DNA of 13,366 bases from Paracoccaceae bacterium (GTDB lineage: Bacteria; Pseudomonadota; Alphaproteobacteria; Rhodobacterales; Rhodobacteraceae). The stretch spans positions 1-13,366 of the forward strand of contig JAFIEC010000319.1 in NCBI GenBank assembly GCA_020832725.1. Direction: 5' to 3'. Each line of letters opens with the position of its first letter. Within the stretch, counting starts at the first letter, position 1. The notes under the pieces were generated by a model. The model had not been told where the DNA came from. It did no database searches and saw only the letters and a list, made by a program, of their open reading frames with translations. This document shows positions 1 through 6,137 of this stretch, piece after piece. The translations under genes and the position numbers were made by a program.

Positions 1-404
1 CCGTCCAGCCATTCGGCATTGTTGAGCATGATCGCGCCCGCGGCACTGTCGTCATAGGCGAGATAGCGGTCGAACACCCGCTGCATGCCCGCGATATTGG
101 CATCGATCGCGGCGCCATCCAGCAGCGGACGCTCCTCGGAGCGGAAGGAGGGATCGCCCACCTTGGTGGTGCCCCCGCCCATCAGCGTAATCGGCTTGTG
201 CCCGGTCTTCTGCAGCCAGCGCAGCATCATGATGTTGAGCAGATGGCCCACGTGAAGCGAGGCGGCGGTGGCATCATAGCCGATATAGGCCGGCACGATA
301 CCCGCGCAGAGGGCCCGGTCCAGCGCCTCCATGTCGGTGCAATCGGCCAGATAGCCCCGGGCGATCATGACCGAGAGGAATTCGGATTTCGGTTGATGGG
401 CCAT
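1..404 (-). CDS. tyrS: Tyrosyl-tRNA synthetase, N-terminal part (cut by window start)
   Basis: Class I aminoacyl-tRNA synthetase that charges tRNA-Tyr in the cytoplasm. The gene reads leftward and its 3' part lies outside the window; 134 full codons are visible. The N-terminal Rossmann catalytic core is recognisable: the tyrosine/ATP-binding strand IGYDATA (residues 41-47), the class I HIGH-equivalent HVGHL (51-55), and the glycine-rich segment GGGTTKVGDPS (76-86), all typical of bacterial TyrS. The start at 404 is supported by a GGGGAG ribosome site a few bases upstream, and translation from it begins MAHQPKSEFL. The KMSKS loop and the tRNA-binding C-terminus are not in view. It is a housekeeping gene and probably unrelated to the catabolic genes to its right. 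Confidence 0.95.
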   Translation of the reverse strand, partial: MAHQPKSEFLSVMIARGYLADCTDMEALDRALCAGIVPAYIGYDATAASLHVGHLLNIMMLRWLQKTGHKPITLMGGGTTKVGDPSFRSEERPLLDGAAIDANIAGMQRVFDRYLAYDDSAAGAIMLNNAEWLD

Positions 405-536
405 GCACGTCTCCCCGCCTGAGGCCGACCCTCTAGCGCGGCCCGGGGACAAGGGGAAGGGGCGGGCGCGTCCCCGCCTCTTGCGGCCTCGCCCCGTGGC
501 TGCGATGGTCCGGCCCGCAACAGGGAGGGCCGGGAA
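405..536. other. Intergenic region between divergent tyrS and the MDR dehydrogenase
   Basis: This 132-bp spacer must hold the promoters of both divergent genes. The ribosome sites are clear: GGGGAG next to the tyrS start, and GGGAGG at 523-528, eight bases before the ATG at 537. I see no convincing -35/-10 pair and no copy of the AGTGTAT motif found further right. Confidence 0.5.
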
Positions 537-1529
537 ATGATCCCAAACAGACATGACGCAATTGCATGGGATCCGGACGCGGGCGCCCTGTGCCGGATCA
601 GCCGCGAGACCGAGGCACCGCAGGGCCATGACCTGCTGGTGGAGGTGGCGGCAGTGTCGCTCAATCCGGTGGACCTCAAGGTGCGCGGCTTTACCCCCGC
701 CGATGCGCCGCCCCGGGTGCTTGGCTTTGATGCGGTCGGAAAGGTGCTGGCCTGCGGGCCCGAGGCGCAGGGGTTCGCGCCCGGCGACAGGGTCTGGTAT
801 GCGGGCGCTGCGCACCGCGCCGGGGCCAATGCGCAGCTGCACCATGTCGATGCGCGCATCACAGCCCATGCCCCCGCCAGCCTGTCGGATGCCGATGCCG
901 CAGCCCTTCCGCTGACGGCGCTGACCGCATGGGAGGGGCTGTTCGAGCGTCTGGGCTATGCGCCCCTGTCTGCCGAGGCCCAGCAGCCGCTGCTGATGAT
1001 CAACGGGGCGGGCGGCGTCGGCTCGATGGTGCTGCAGCTTGCCCGGGCCTCCTCCATCGCCGTGACCGCGACGGCCTCGCGGGCCGAATCGCAGGCGTGG
1101 TGCCGCGATCTTGGCGCGGGAGAGGTGCTGGCGCATGGGGCGCTGGCCGATATGCCCGATGCCGCCTTTCCGCGCATCTTCTGCGCCCATGACACGTCGG
1201 ATTACATGGCGGCGATGGGCCGGCTGATCGCACCCCAGGGCCGCATCTGCGCCATCGTGGGGGCGCGGGGGCCGCTCGACCTGTTGCCGCTGTTCCAGAA
1301 ATCCGCCAGTTTCTCGTGGGAATACATGTTCACCCGCCCGCTGTTCGGCACCGACGACATCGCCCGTCAGGGCGCGATCCTGGCCGAGGTGGCGCGGCTG
1401 GCCGATGCGGGCGCGATCCGCACAACCCGCACACGCACCCTTGCGGGCCTGACCTGCGAGACCTTTGCCGAGGCCCACGAGATCGTGGCCTCGGGCAGCA
1501 TGATCGGCAAGCTGGTGGTCACCTTCTAG
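537..1529 (+). CDS. Zinc-independent MDR-family alcohol dehydrogenase / quinone oxidoreductase
   Basis: A 330-residue medium-chain dehydrogenase/reductase, the usual length for the 'zinc-type alcohol dehydrogenase-like' and quinone oxidoreductase branch. An N-terminal GroES-like domain carries SLNPVDLKVR (41-50) and LGFDAVGKV (62-70). The Rossmann domain has the nucleotide loop INGAGGVGSMVLQLAR (155-170). The Cys/His ligands of zinc alcohol dehydrogenases are not seen in the expected places, so an NADPH-dependent enone or quinone reduction is more likely than a zinc alcohol dehydrogenase activity. The start at 537 follows GGGAGG (523-528) at good spacing. It ends 12 bp before the convergent VOC gene, with no hairpin between them. 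It lacks the local operator motif upstream, so its link to the neighbouring catabolic genes is uncertain. Confidence 0.85.
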   Translation: MIPNRHDAIAWDPDAGALCRISRETEAPQGHDLLVEVAAVSLNPVDLKVRGFTPADAPPRVLGFDAVGKVLACGPEAQGFAPGDRVWYAGAAHRAGANAQLHHVDARITAHAPASLSDADAAALPLTALTAWEGLFERLGYAPLSAEAQQPLLMINGAGGVGSMVLQLARASSIAVTATASRAESQAWCRDLGAGEVLAHGALADMPDAAFPRIFCAHDTSDYMAAMGRLIAPQGRICAIVGARGPLDLLPLFQKSASFSWEYMFTRPLFGTDDIARQGAILAEVARLADAGAIRTTRTRTLAGLTCETFAEAHEIVASGSMIGKLVVTF

Positions 1530-1541
1530 GAGGGGCTGCCG

Positions 1542-2108
1542 TCAGCTCGGGGGCCGGACGGGGGCGAGGGGGCGGACGGGATCGCGCCCGTCCCACCCCT
1601 TGTGGGCCGCGCGGATCATGTCGAACATGGCGCGGGTCGCGGGCAGATATTCGATCAGCTCGATCATCGCCGGAAACGGCGCGGGGGGGGCCAGATAGCC
1701 CACCCGGGCCCCGTTCGCCACCTCCGCCTCGTAGACAAGCCGCTGCCCTCCTGCCTGCCCGGCCGCAAGGGCTGCGGCATAATCCTCCACGGCAACGCCG
1801 AAATGGTGCAGCCGCTCCGGCGCGGCCCCCGCCACCCGATACACCGATGCGCTGTCGTCCAGTTGCTGGATCAGCTCGATCTGCGTGTCGCCCGCCTGTG
1901 CCATGGCGATGGACAGCGCCGTTTCCACCGGTTGGCCCAGATAGCGCTGGTTCGGAAACACCCCCCGCTCGCGCCAGAACCACGGCCCCGCGCCCATGCT
2001 GGCGGTAAAGGCCGCCATCGCGGCGCGGATGTCGGCGGTGACAAAGGTTGTCTGCAGAACCGGGCCGGGCAGGGCCGGGGGCAGGGGGCCAAACGCGGGG
2101 CCGCTCAT
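1542..2108 (-). CDS. VOC-superfamily (glyoxalase/dioxygenase fold) protein
   Basis: A 188-residue protein of the vicinal oxygen chelate fold. Two beta-alpha-beta-beta-beta halves are visible. The first runs from LQTTFVTADIRAAMAAFTASMGAGPW to the ligand-like strand TQIELIQ (75-81). The second begins RLHHFGVAVEDY (99-110) and ends with MIELIEYLPATR. Glu78, His101/102 and the second MIELIE glutamate look like VOC metal ligands. The first-strand position that is often His reads Gln-Thr, so the metal site may be atypical. The start at 2108 overlaps the stop of the upstream SDR gene in an ATGA, so the two are translated as a coupled pair. Glyoxalase-like isomerase, epimerase and ring-cleavage roles are all possible for this fold; the exact reaction is not recognisable. 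A longer in-frame reading upstream runs inside the SDR gene and is not the real start. Confidence 0.83.
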   Translation of the reverse strand: MSGPAFGPLPPALPGPVLQTTFVTADIRAAMAAFTASMGAGPWFWRERGVFPNQRYLGQPVETALSIAMAQAGDTQIELIQQLDDSASVYRVAGAAPERLHHFGVAVEDYAAALAAGQAGGQRLVYEAEVANGARVGYLAPPAPFPAMIELIEYLPATRAMFDMIRAAHKGWDGRDPVRPLAPVRPPS

Positions 2109-2878
2109 TGCGCCATGACCCCGCCATCCACTGGCAGCACCACCCCGGTGATGAAGCTGGCCGCCGGGCTGCACAGCAACAGGGCCGCGCCCTTGATCTC
2201 GTCGGGGTCCGCCACCCGGGCCTGGGGCACCATGGCGGCAAAGCGGGCCGCGATCTCGGGCTGCTGGATCCGCCCGCCCGCGATGTTGGTGCGAAACGGC
2301 CCCGGGGCGATGGCGTTCACGCAGATGCCGTGGGGGGCAAGCTCTACCGCGATGTGGCGCGTGAGGTTGACCACCCCCGCCTTGGTGGCGGCATAGGCAT
2401 GGCCGACCATCGGCTCTGCCTTCAGCCCGGCGACCGACGCGATGGACAGCAGCCGCCCATAGCCGCGCGCGCGCATCGGCGCGGCTGCGGGGCGCAGGGT
2501 CATCGTGACGGCGGTCAGGTTGACGGCCAGCACCTTTTGCCAATGGTCGAAATCGATATCGGCGATCCCGCGTCCCTCGGGCCCGGCGCCAAAGCCCGGG
2601 CCTGCCGAGATGCCGGCATTGGCGACGGCGATGTCCAGCCGCCCATGCCGCGCGGCGGCCCCCGCGATGGCGGCCTCCAGGGCGGCACCGTCTGTCACGT
2701 CCAGCGCGACCCCTTCGGCCCCGAGACTGTCCGCGACGGCCCCGAGGGCATCGGCATCGCGGTCGATCAGGATCAGCCGTGCCCCCGCCTCCGAAAGCGC
2801 CTCGGCGATGGCCCGTCCCAGCCCCGAGGCGGCACCCGTAACCACGGCCACCTGATTCTCCAGTGAAAGCGCCTGCAT
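2105..2878 (-). CDS. Short-chain dehydrogenase/reductase (NAD-preferring, classical SDR)
   Basis: A 257-residue classical SDR, a normal length. The cofactor loop TGAASGLG is at 14-21, an acidic residue at the end of strand 2 (Asp39) suggests NAD(H) rather than NADP(H), NAG is at 87-89, and the catalytic Ser148, Tyr162 and Lys166 (YAATK) are all present. The C-terminal IAPGPFRT and FITGVVLPVDGG segments are typical of the FabG-like branch. The ATG at 2878 is chosen because GGGAGGAG lies just upstream and the protein then begins MQALSLENQV; the reading frame is open much further upstream but has no SDR homology there. It is the first gene of a minus-strand pair with the VOC gene (ATGA overlap). 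A predicted promoter with a copy of the shared AGTGTAT motif sits 24 bp upstream. The likely role is oxidation of a secondary alcohol or reduction of a ketone in the local pathway. Confidence 0.92.
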   Translation of the reverse strand: MQALSLENQVAVVTGAASGLGRAIAEALSEAGARLILIDRDADALGAVADSLGAEGVALDVTDGAALEAAIAGAAARHGRLDIAVANAGISAGPGFGAGPEGRGIADIDFDHWQKVLAVNLTAVTMTLRPAAAPMRARGYGRLLSIASVAGLKAEPMVGHAYAATKAGVVNLTRHIAVELAPHGICVNAIAPGPFRTNIAGGRIQQPEIAARFAAMVPQARVADPDEIKGAALLLCSPAASFITGVVLPVDGGVMAQ

Positions 2879-2901
2879 GTGCTCCTCCCGCCCATCTTCA
2901 A

Positions 2902-2911
2902 AGTGTATGCA
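2902..2911. promoter_or_regulatory. Candidate GntR operator, copy 1 (SDR/VOC unit)
   Basis: AGTGTATGCA, read on the minus (transcribed) direction as TGCATACACT. It shares the heptamer ATACACT with three other sites around the GntR gene. It overlaps the predicted -10 of the SDR promoter and is the most degenerate of the four copies. Confidence 0.5.
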
Positions 2912-2932
2912 AGCACGGGCCAGCCCTGACAA
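2904..2932 (-). promoter_or_regulatory. Predicted sigma70-type promoter of the SDR-VOC unit
   Basis: On the minus strand, TTGTCA (2932-2927) and CATACA (2909-2904) are separated by exactly 17 bp. The -35 matches consensus at five of six positions; the -10 is weak. The -10 lies inside the shared ATACACT motif, as expected for a repressible promoter. The implied leader to the ATG at 2878 is short. Confidence 0.45.
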
Positions 2933-3016
2933 GCAAGGCCGTTGCACGATCCGGAGCCGCGAATCCTGCCGTATTTGCCTAGGCATGAGGGCCCTGGCCG
3001 GAGTCATTCTTGACGG

Positions 3017-3045
3017 TTGAACGAATGGCTGCAAAAGAGTATACA
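3017..3045 (+). promoter_or_regulatory. Predicted sigma70-type promoter of the hydrolase-LLM unit
   Basis: TTGAAC (3017-3022) and TATACA (3040-3045) are spaced by 17 bp, about 48 bp before the ATG at 3093. The -10 lies inside the operator-like AGTATACACT at 3038-3047, so binding there should block transcription. An alternative -35, TTGACG at 3010-3015, is spaced less well. Confidence 0.55.
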
Positions 3046-3047
3046 CT
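3038..3047. promoter_or_regulatory. Candidate GntR operator, copy 2 (hydrolase-LLM unit)
   Basis: AGTATACACT, the exact reverse complement of the AGTGTATACT at 6081-6090. The outer AGT/ACT arms are symmetrical around a TA centre, and the core contains GTATAC. GT...AC dyads of this kind are typical of sites bound by FadR/FCD-type GntR regulators. It covers the predicted -10 of the hydrolase promoter. Confidence 0.6.
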
Positions 3048-3092
3048 ACGCACTTCATCGGCCGGAGAGCCGGCGCAACAGGGGGGTAGAGG

Positions 3093-3872
3093 ATGGCGCA
3101 TAGCGAAGGCTTTGAAACCATCACGGGCTGCAAGGTCCGGGTGATGCGTGGGGGCGCGGGCGCGCCGCTGGTGTTCCTGCACGGGGCATCGGGGGCGGCC
3201 AAGTGGTTGCCGTTCATGGAGGAGCTGTCCTCCCGCTTCGAGGTGATCGTGCCCGAGCATCCGGGCTTCGGCCAGTCGGATACGCCCGAATGGCTCGACT
3301 CGATCTCGGACCTCGCCTTCTTCTACCATGATTTCATCGACCATCTGGGCCTTGGCCCGGTGCATCTGATGGGCACGTCGCTGGGCGGCTGGGTCGCGGC
3401 CGAGATGGCGGTACGCTCCTGCGAGATGCTGCGCTCGCTCACGCTTGTGGCGCCCGCGGGCATCCATGTGCCGGGGGTCAAGCGGGCCGACATGTTCCTG
3501 ATGTCGCCCGAGGAGCTGACCGAGGCGCTGTTCCACGACAAGGCGATGGCGGCCAACATGCCACAGCCGGCCTCGGAGGAGGAGCTGATGGTCGTGCTCA
3601 AGAACCGCCTGATGACCGCCAAGCTGGGCTGGTCGCCGCGGTTCCACAACCCCGATCTGAAGAAATGGCTGCACCGCGTCAGCGTGCCGACCATGATCCT
3701 CTGGGGCGATGACGACAGGCTGCTGCCGGCCGCCTATGGGCCCGCCTATCGCGACCTCATCCCCGGCGCCACGCTGGAGGTGATCGCCCGCTGCGGCCAC
3801 CTGCCCCATGTGGAGCAGGCCGATCTCTTCACCCGCAAGGCCACCGCATTCATCGAGGGAGTCGCGGCATGA
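3093..3872 (+). CDS. Alpha/beta-fold hydrolase (esterase/lactonase or C-C hydrolase type)
   Basis: A 259-residue alpha/beta hydrolase. The oxyanion strand FLHGASG is at 28-34, the nucleophile elbow GTSLGG puts Ser96 at the active site, the acid is probably Asp208 in GDDDRLLP (205-212), and the base is His236 in CGHLPHVEQ. All triad members are present at normal spacing, with a cap region around 125-195. It has no signal peptide, so it is cytoplasmic. The ATG at 3093 follows a purine-rich GGGGGGTAGAGG. The stop overlaps the start of the LLM monooxygenase (ATGA), which suggests stoichiometric production. Beside a flavin monooxygenase, hydrolysis of an ester or lactone made by that enzyme is an attractive role. 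Meta-cleavage-type C-C hydrolysis is the main alternative. Confidence 0.88.
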   Translation: MAHSEGFETITGCKVRVMRGGAGAPLVFLHGASGAAKWLPFMEELSSRFEVIVPEHPGFGQSDTPEWLDSISDLAFFYHDFIDHLGLGPVHLMGTSLGGWVAAEMAVRSCEMLRSLTLVAPAGIHVPGVKRADMFLMSPEELTEALFHDKAMAANMPQPASEEELMVVLKNRLMTAKLGWSPRFHNPDLKKWLHRVSVPTMILWGDDDRLLPAAYGPAYRDLIPGATLEVIARCGHLPHVEQADLFTRKATAFIEGVAA

Positions 3873-5032
3873 AATTCTACCTGATGCACCTGATGCCCTA
3901 TGCCGATCTGGACCTTGATTACGACAAGGAATACAACTCGGCCTGGATCACGCTGCCCAACAGCTATTACGATCCGAAGAAGGGCGCAAAGCTCTACAAC
4001 CGCTATCTCGACGAGCTGGAATACGCCGACCCGCTGGGTTTCGACGGGGTCTGCGTGAACGAGCACCACCAGAACGCCTATGGCCTGATGCCCCAGCCCG
4101 GGGTGATGGCGGGGGCGCTGGCGCGTCGCACAAAGAACGTCAAGATCGCGATTCTGGGGCGGGCATTGCCGCTGCTGAACAACCCCGTCACCGTGGCCGA
4201 GGAATTCGCCATGGTGGACAACATCACCGAGGGGCGCTTCATCGCTGGTTTCGTGCGCGGCATCGGGGCGGAGTACCACGCCTGGTCGGCCAATCCCGCC
4301 AACAGCCACGAGCGCTTTCACGAGGCCCACGACCTGATCATCCGGGCCTGGACCGAGACCGGCCCCTTTGCCTTCGAGGGCAAGCATTACCAGTTCGAAT
4401 ACGTCAACCTCTGGCCGCGGCCCTATCAGAACCCGCGCCCGCCGATCTGGATCCCGTCGCAGGGATCGTCGGAGACGATCGACTGGGCCAGCCACCCCGA
4501 CCGGCGCTATACCTATCTGCAGACCTTCACGCCGGTGGCGATGCTGGCCAAGTACATGCAGATGTACAAGGACAAGGCCAACGAGCACGGCTATGAGGCC
4601 ACGCCCGATCAGCTGGGATGGTCGGTGCCGATCTACGTGGCCGAGACCGACGAGCAGGCCATCGCCGAGGCCCGGCCCCATATCGAGAACTTCCTGAACA
4701 AGTTCCTGCGGATGCCCAAGGAAATGCTGCTGCCGCCGGGCTATCTGTCGCTCAAGTCGATGATGGGCGTGATGAAGGCCAAGTCCTCCATCGGCCAGAA
4801 ACAGACCATCGAGGCGGTGATGGAAAAGGGCATGTTCATCTGCGGAAGCCCCGCGACCGTGCGCGAGAAGCTCAAGGAATACCATTCCCAGATCGGGTTC
4901 GGGCACCTGCTGTCGCTGCTGCAATTCGGCACGCTGCCCGCAGAGCTGACCCGCAAGAACATGGAGCTCTATGCGAAAGAGGTGATGCCCTATCTGCGCG
5001 ACTCGACGGTCGTACGTTCGGCCGCGGAATAG
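3869..5032 (+). CDS. LLM-class (luciferase-like) flavin-dependent monooxygenase
   Basis: A 387-residue bacterial luciferase-like TIM-barrel protein. Enzymes of this class use FMNH2 supplied by a separate reductase and O2. Family features include YADPLGFDGVCVNEHHQNAY (52-71, with the EHH commonly found in the active site), the strand VKIAILGRALPLLNNPVTVAEEFAMVDNITEGRF (91-124), the RGIGAEYHAW loop near 130-139, and a C-terminal CGSPATVREKLKEY segment. The length fits the alkanal-monooxygenase/type II Baeyer-Villiger branch. Translation is coupled to the hydrolase by an ATGA overlap. The only flavin reductase candidate in the window is the FMN reductase-like gene at 6983, in another unit. The C-terminus is separated by only 2 bp from the convergent GntR stop. 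Substrate unknown; a ketone, aldehyde or small heteroatom compound are the usual options. Confidence 0.9.
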   Translation: MKFYLMHLMPYADLDLDYDKEYNSAWITLPNSYYDPKKGAKLYNRYLDELEYADPLGFDGVCVNEHHQNAYGLMPQPGVMAGALARRTKNVKIAILGRALPLLNNPVTVAEEFAMVDNITEGRFIAGFVRGIGAEYHAWSANPANSHERFHEAHDLIIRAWTETGPFAFEGKHYQFEYVNLWPRPYQNPRPPIWIPSQGSSETIDWASHPDRRYTYLQTFTPVAMLAKYMQMYKDKANEHGYEATPDQLGWSVPIYVAETDEQAIAEARPHIENFLNKFLRMPKEMLLPPGYLSLKSMMGVMKAKSSIGQKQTIEAVMEKGMFICGSPATVREKLKEYHSQIGFGHLLSLLQFGTLPAELTRKNMELYAKEVMPYLRDSTVVRSAAE

Positions 5033-5034
5033 GC

Positions 5035-5763
5035 TCAGCTGCTCTCCGGTTCTCCGGCGGCGTGCTGCGGCGCGCCGTCGGGGTCCGATGCCACGCCCGA
5101 TGCGACGCCCGATGCAACGATCGAGAACAGATGCCCCGCCATTGCGGCCTCGGCCCAGTCGGGATTGCGCGATCTCAGCGCGTCGATGATCTCGCGGTGC
5201 TGGCGATGGGTGCGCAGGGTCCGGGCCTCGAGAGGTTCGGTGTAGCTGTTGAAGATCGACGCGGGCAGTTCCAGTGCCGATGCGAGAATACGCTCCAGGC
5301 GCGGGCTGTCGGCAGTATGGGCGATGAGGGCATGAAACTCGTTGTTGAGACGGTCGAAAAGGGCAAGGTGGCGATGCCATCCCAATTCGTGGAACACACG
5401 CTCCATCTCATCCTCGATCCGCTCCAGCTCGGCCAGCTGTGCGGGGGTGATGCGGGTTGCCGCCCGGCGTGCGCCCAGACCCTCCAGCGTTCCGCGCAGC
5501 CGGAAGATCTCGGCCACGTCGTCGGGAGAGAAGCGGGCGACGTGGCCGCGCCGATAGCGCTCCAGCACCACCAGCCCCTCGCTGGCCAGCCGGCCCAGTG
5601 CCTCACGCACGGGGGTGCGGCTGACGCCCACCTGCTCGGCCAGATGGCCCTCGCGCAGGGTTTCGCCGGGCTGCAGGGTGCCGGTGATGATGGCATGACG
5701 AATGAACCTGTAGGCGGTTTCGGCCGCGCTTTCCGCATCGTTATGGGCGACGGTTCTGGTCAT
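5035..5763 (-). CDS. GntR-family transcriptional regulator, FadR/FCD subfamily
   Basis: A 242-residue local regulator. The N-terminal winged helix-turn-helix covers about residues 14-80, with the recognition region LREGHLAEQVGVSRTPVREA (36-55). It is followed by an all-helical FCD ligand domain (about 85-215). Metal-site-like residues His144 (NNEFH), His189 (HRQHREIIDAL) and His211 (MAGHL) are present, while the Asp often seen four residues before the first His is Asn140. The start at 5763 has CGGAG upstream, and longer in-frame readings look non-coding. The last ~25 residues are a low-complexity tail built from a 12-bp repeat. It lies between two plus-strand catabolic units and is divergent from the second. 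Four AGTGTAT motifs around it are its probable binding sites, with repression relieved by a pathway metabolite as the usual mode of this family. Confidence 0.92.
   Translation of the reverse strand: MTRTVAHNDAESAAETAYRFIRHAIITGTLQPGETLREGHLAEQVGVSRTPVREALGRLASEGLVVLERYRRGHVARFSPDDVAEIFRLRGTLEGLGARRAATRITPAQLAELERIEDEMERVFHELGWHRHLALFDRLNNEFHALIAHTADSPRLERILASALELPASIFNSYTEPLEARTLRTHRQHREIIDALRSRNPDWAEAAMAGHLFSIVASGVASGVASDPDGAPQHAAGEPESS
5086..5121. repeat. Three 12-bp tandem repeats in the regulator's C-terminal tail
   Basis: CGATGCCACGCC, CGATGCGACGCC and CGATGCAACGAT lie head to tail (5086-5097, 5098-5109, 5110-5121). The first two differ at one base and the third at two or three. They encode the repeated ASGV/ASDP tail of the GntR protein in frame, so copy-number changes would keep the frame. 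Confidence 0.8.
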
Positions 5764-5831
5764 GATGTCTCCGGCGAGCGGGGAAGGAACTTGGTGCCAC
5801 ACAGACAGCCATCTGCGCAAGGCGCTGCACG

Positions 5832-5841
5832 AGTGTATAAC
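5832..5841. promoter_or_regulatory. Candidate GntR operator, copy 3 (autoregulatory), with weak promoter
   Basis: AGTGTATAAC, read toward the GntR gene as GTTATACACT. It shares ATACACT with the other copies, with one extra base between the AGT and ACT arms. A possible minus-strand -10, TATACA (5839-5834), lies inside it. The best -35, TTGACC (5865-5860), is 20 bp away, which is too long for a strong promoter. The position ~70 bp upstream of the regulator start suggests autoregulation. Confidence 0.5.
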
Positions 5842-6080
5842 TTGGCCGCTTCGGCCCGGGGTCAAGTGCGCCTTTCGGCATCGGTGCGCCGTGATCGCCG
5901 GGCGGCGCATCGCGGCCTGCGGGCAAAGCCGCTTGAACCTGGCCAAAATCCCTTTGAATATGGGAAAGATCGGGTGTTTTCGGGTCAGGTCACCGCTCTG
6001 GCTCGGGTCGCGCCCCGGGCCGCGATTCCGCCCGGCCAGGCAGGGTTCCGGGGGTGCCGGGGCATTGACTGGATCGAGAC

Positions 6081-6090
6081 AGTGTATACT
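6081..6090. promoter_or_regulatory. Candidate GntR operator, copy 4 (SDR-reductase-TRAP unit), with promoter elements
   Basis: AGTGTATACT, inside a 12-bp imperfect palindrome CAGTGTATACTG (6080-6091; ten of twelve positions symmetrical). It is the same decamer as copy 2 in the opposite orientation. TATACT (6085-6090) resembles a -10 and TTGACT (6065-6070) a -35, but the spacer is only 14 bp, so the true promoter may be offset. It lies 48 bp before the ATG at 6138. Confidence 0.6.
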
Positions 6091-6137
6091 GTGCGCGTGA
6101 AGCAGAACGGGCGCCAAGTCGCCTGCGGGAGGACACC

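Larger units (their letters stand above)
5764..6137. other. 374-bp divergent regulatory region between GntR and the second SDR
   Basis: No gene is supported here; the open frames through it have arginine/proline-rich translations typical of GC-rich non-coding DNA. It holds operator-like motifs at 5832-5841 and 6081-6090, a small perfect hairpin GGCCG-CTT-CGGCC (5844-5856), an AT-rich patch TCCCTTTGAATATGGGA (5949-5965) with short TCCC/GGGA arms, and a direct repeat GGTCAGGTCA (5983-5992). The last two could be sites for a second regulator but are not diagnostic. Confidence 0.6.

Noticed and set aside
1530..1541. Terminator between the convergent MDR and VOC genes
   Set aside because: The 12-bp gap has no room for a hairpin and none is seen across the two stops.
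1836..1845. GATACACC, a near match to the ATACACT motif
   Set aside because: It lies inside the VOC coding sequence, lacks the final T and the AGT arm, and is not near a start.
2879..3217. In-frame upstream extension of the minus-strand SDR
   Set aside because: The extension crosses the promoter and the hydrolase gene and has no SDR homology, while ATG 2878 has a good ribosome site and starts the family fold.
3746..5380. A 544-residue open frame on the minus strand
   Set aside because: Antisense to the LLM monooxygenase, with low-complexity His/Gly/Arg composition and no start signal or family motif.
5764..6117. In-frame upstream extension of the GntR gene
   Set aside because: The extra residues are Arg/Pro/His-rich and unrelated to GntR N-termini; the wHTH begins normally from ATG 5763.
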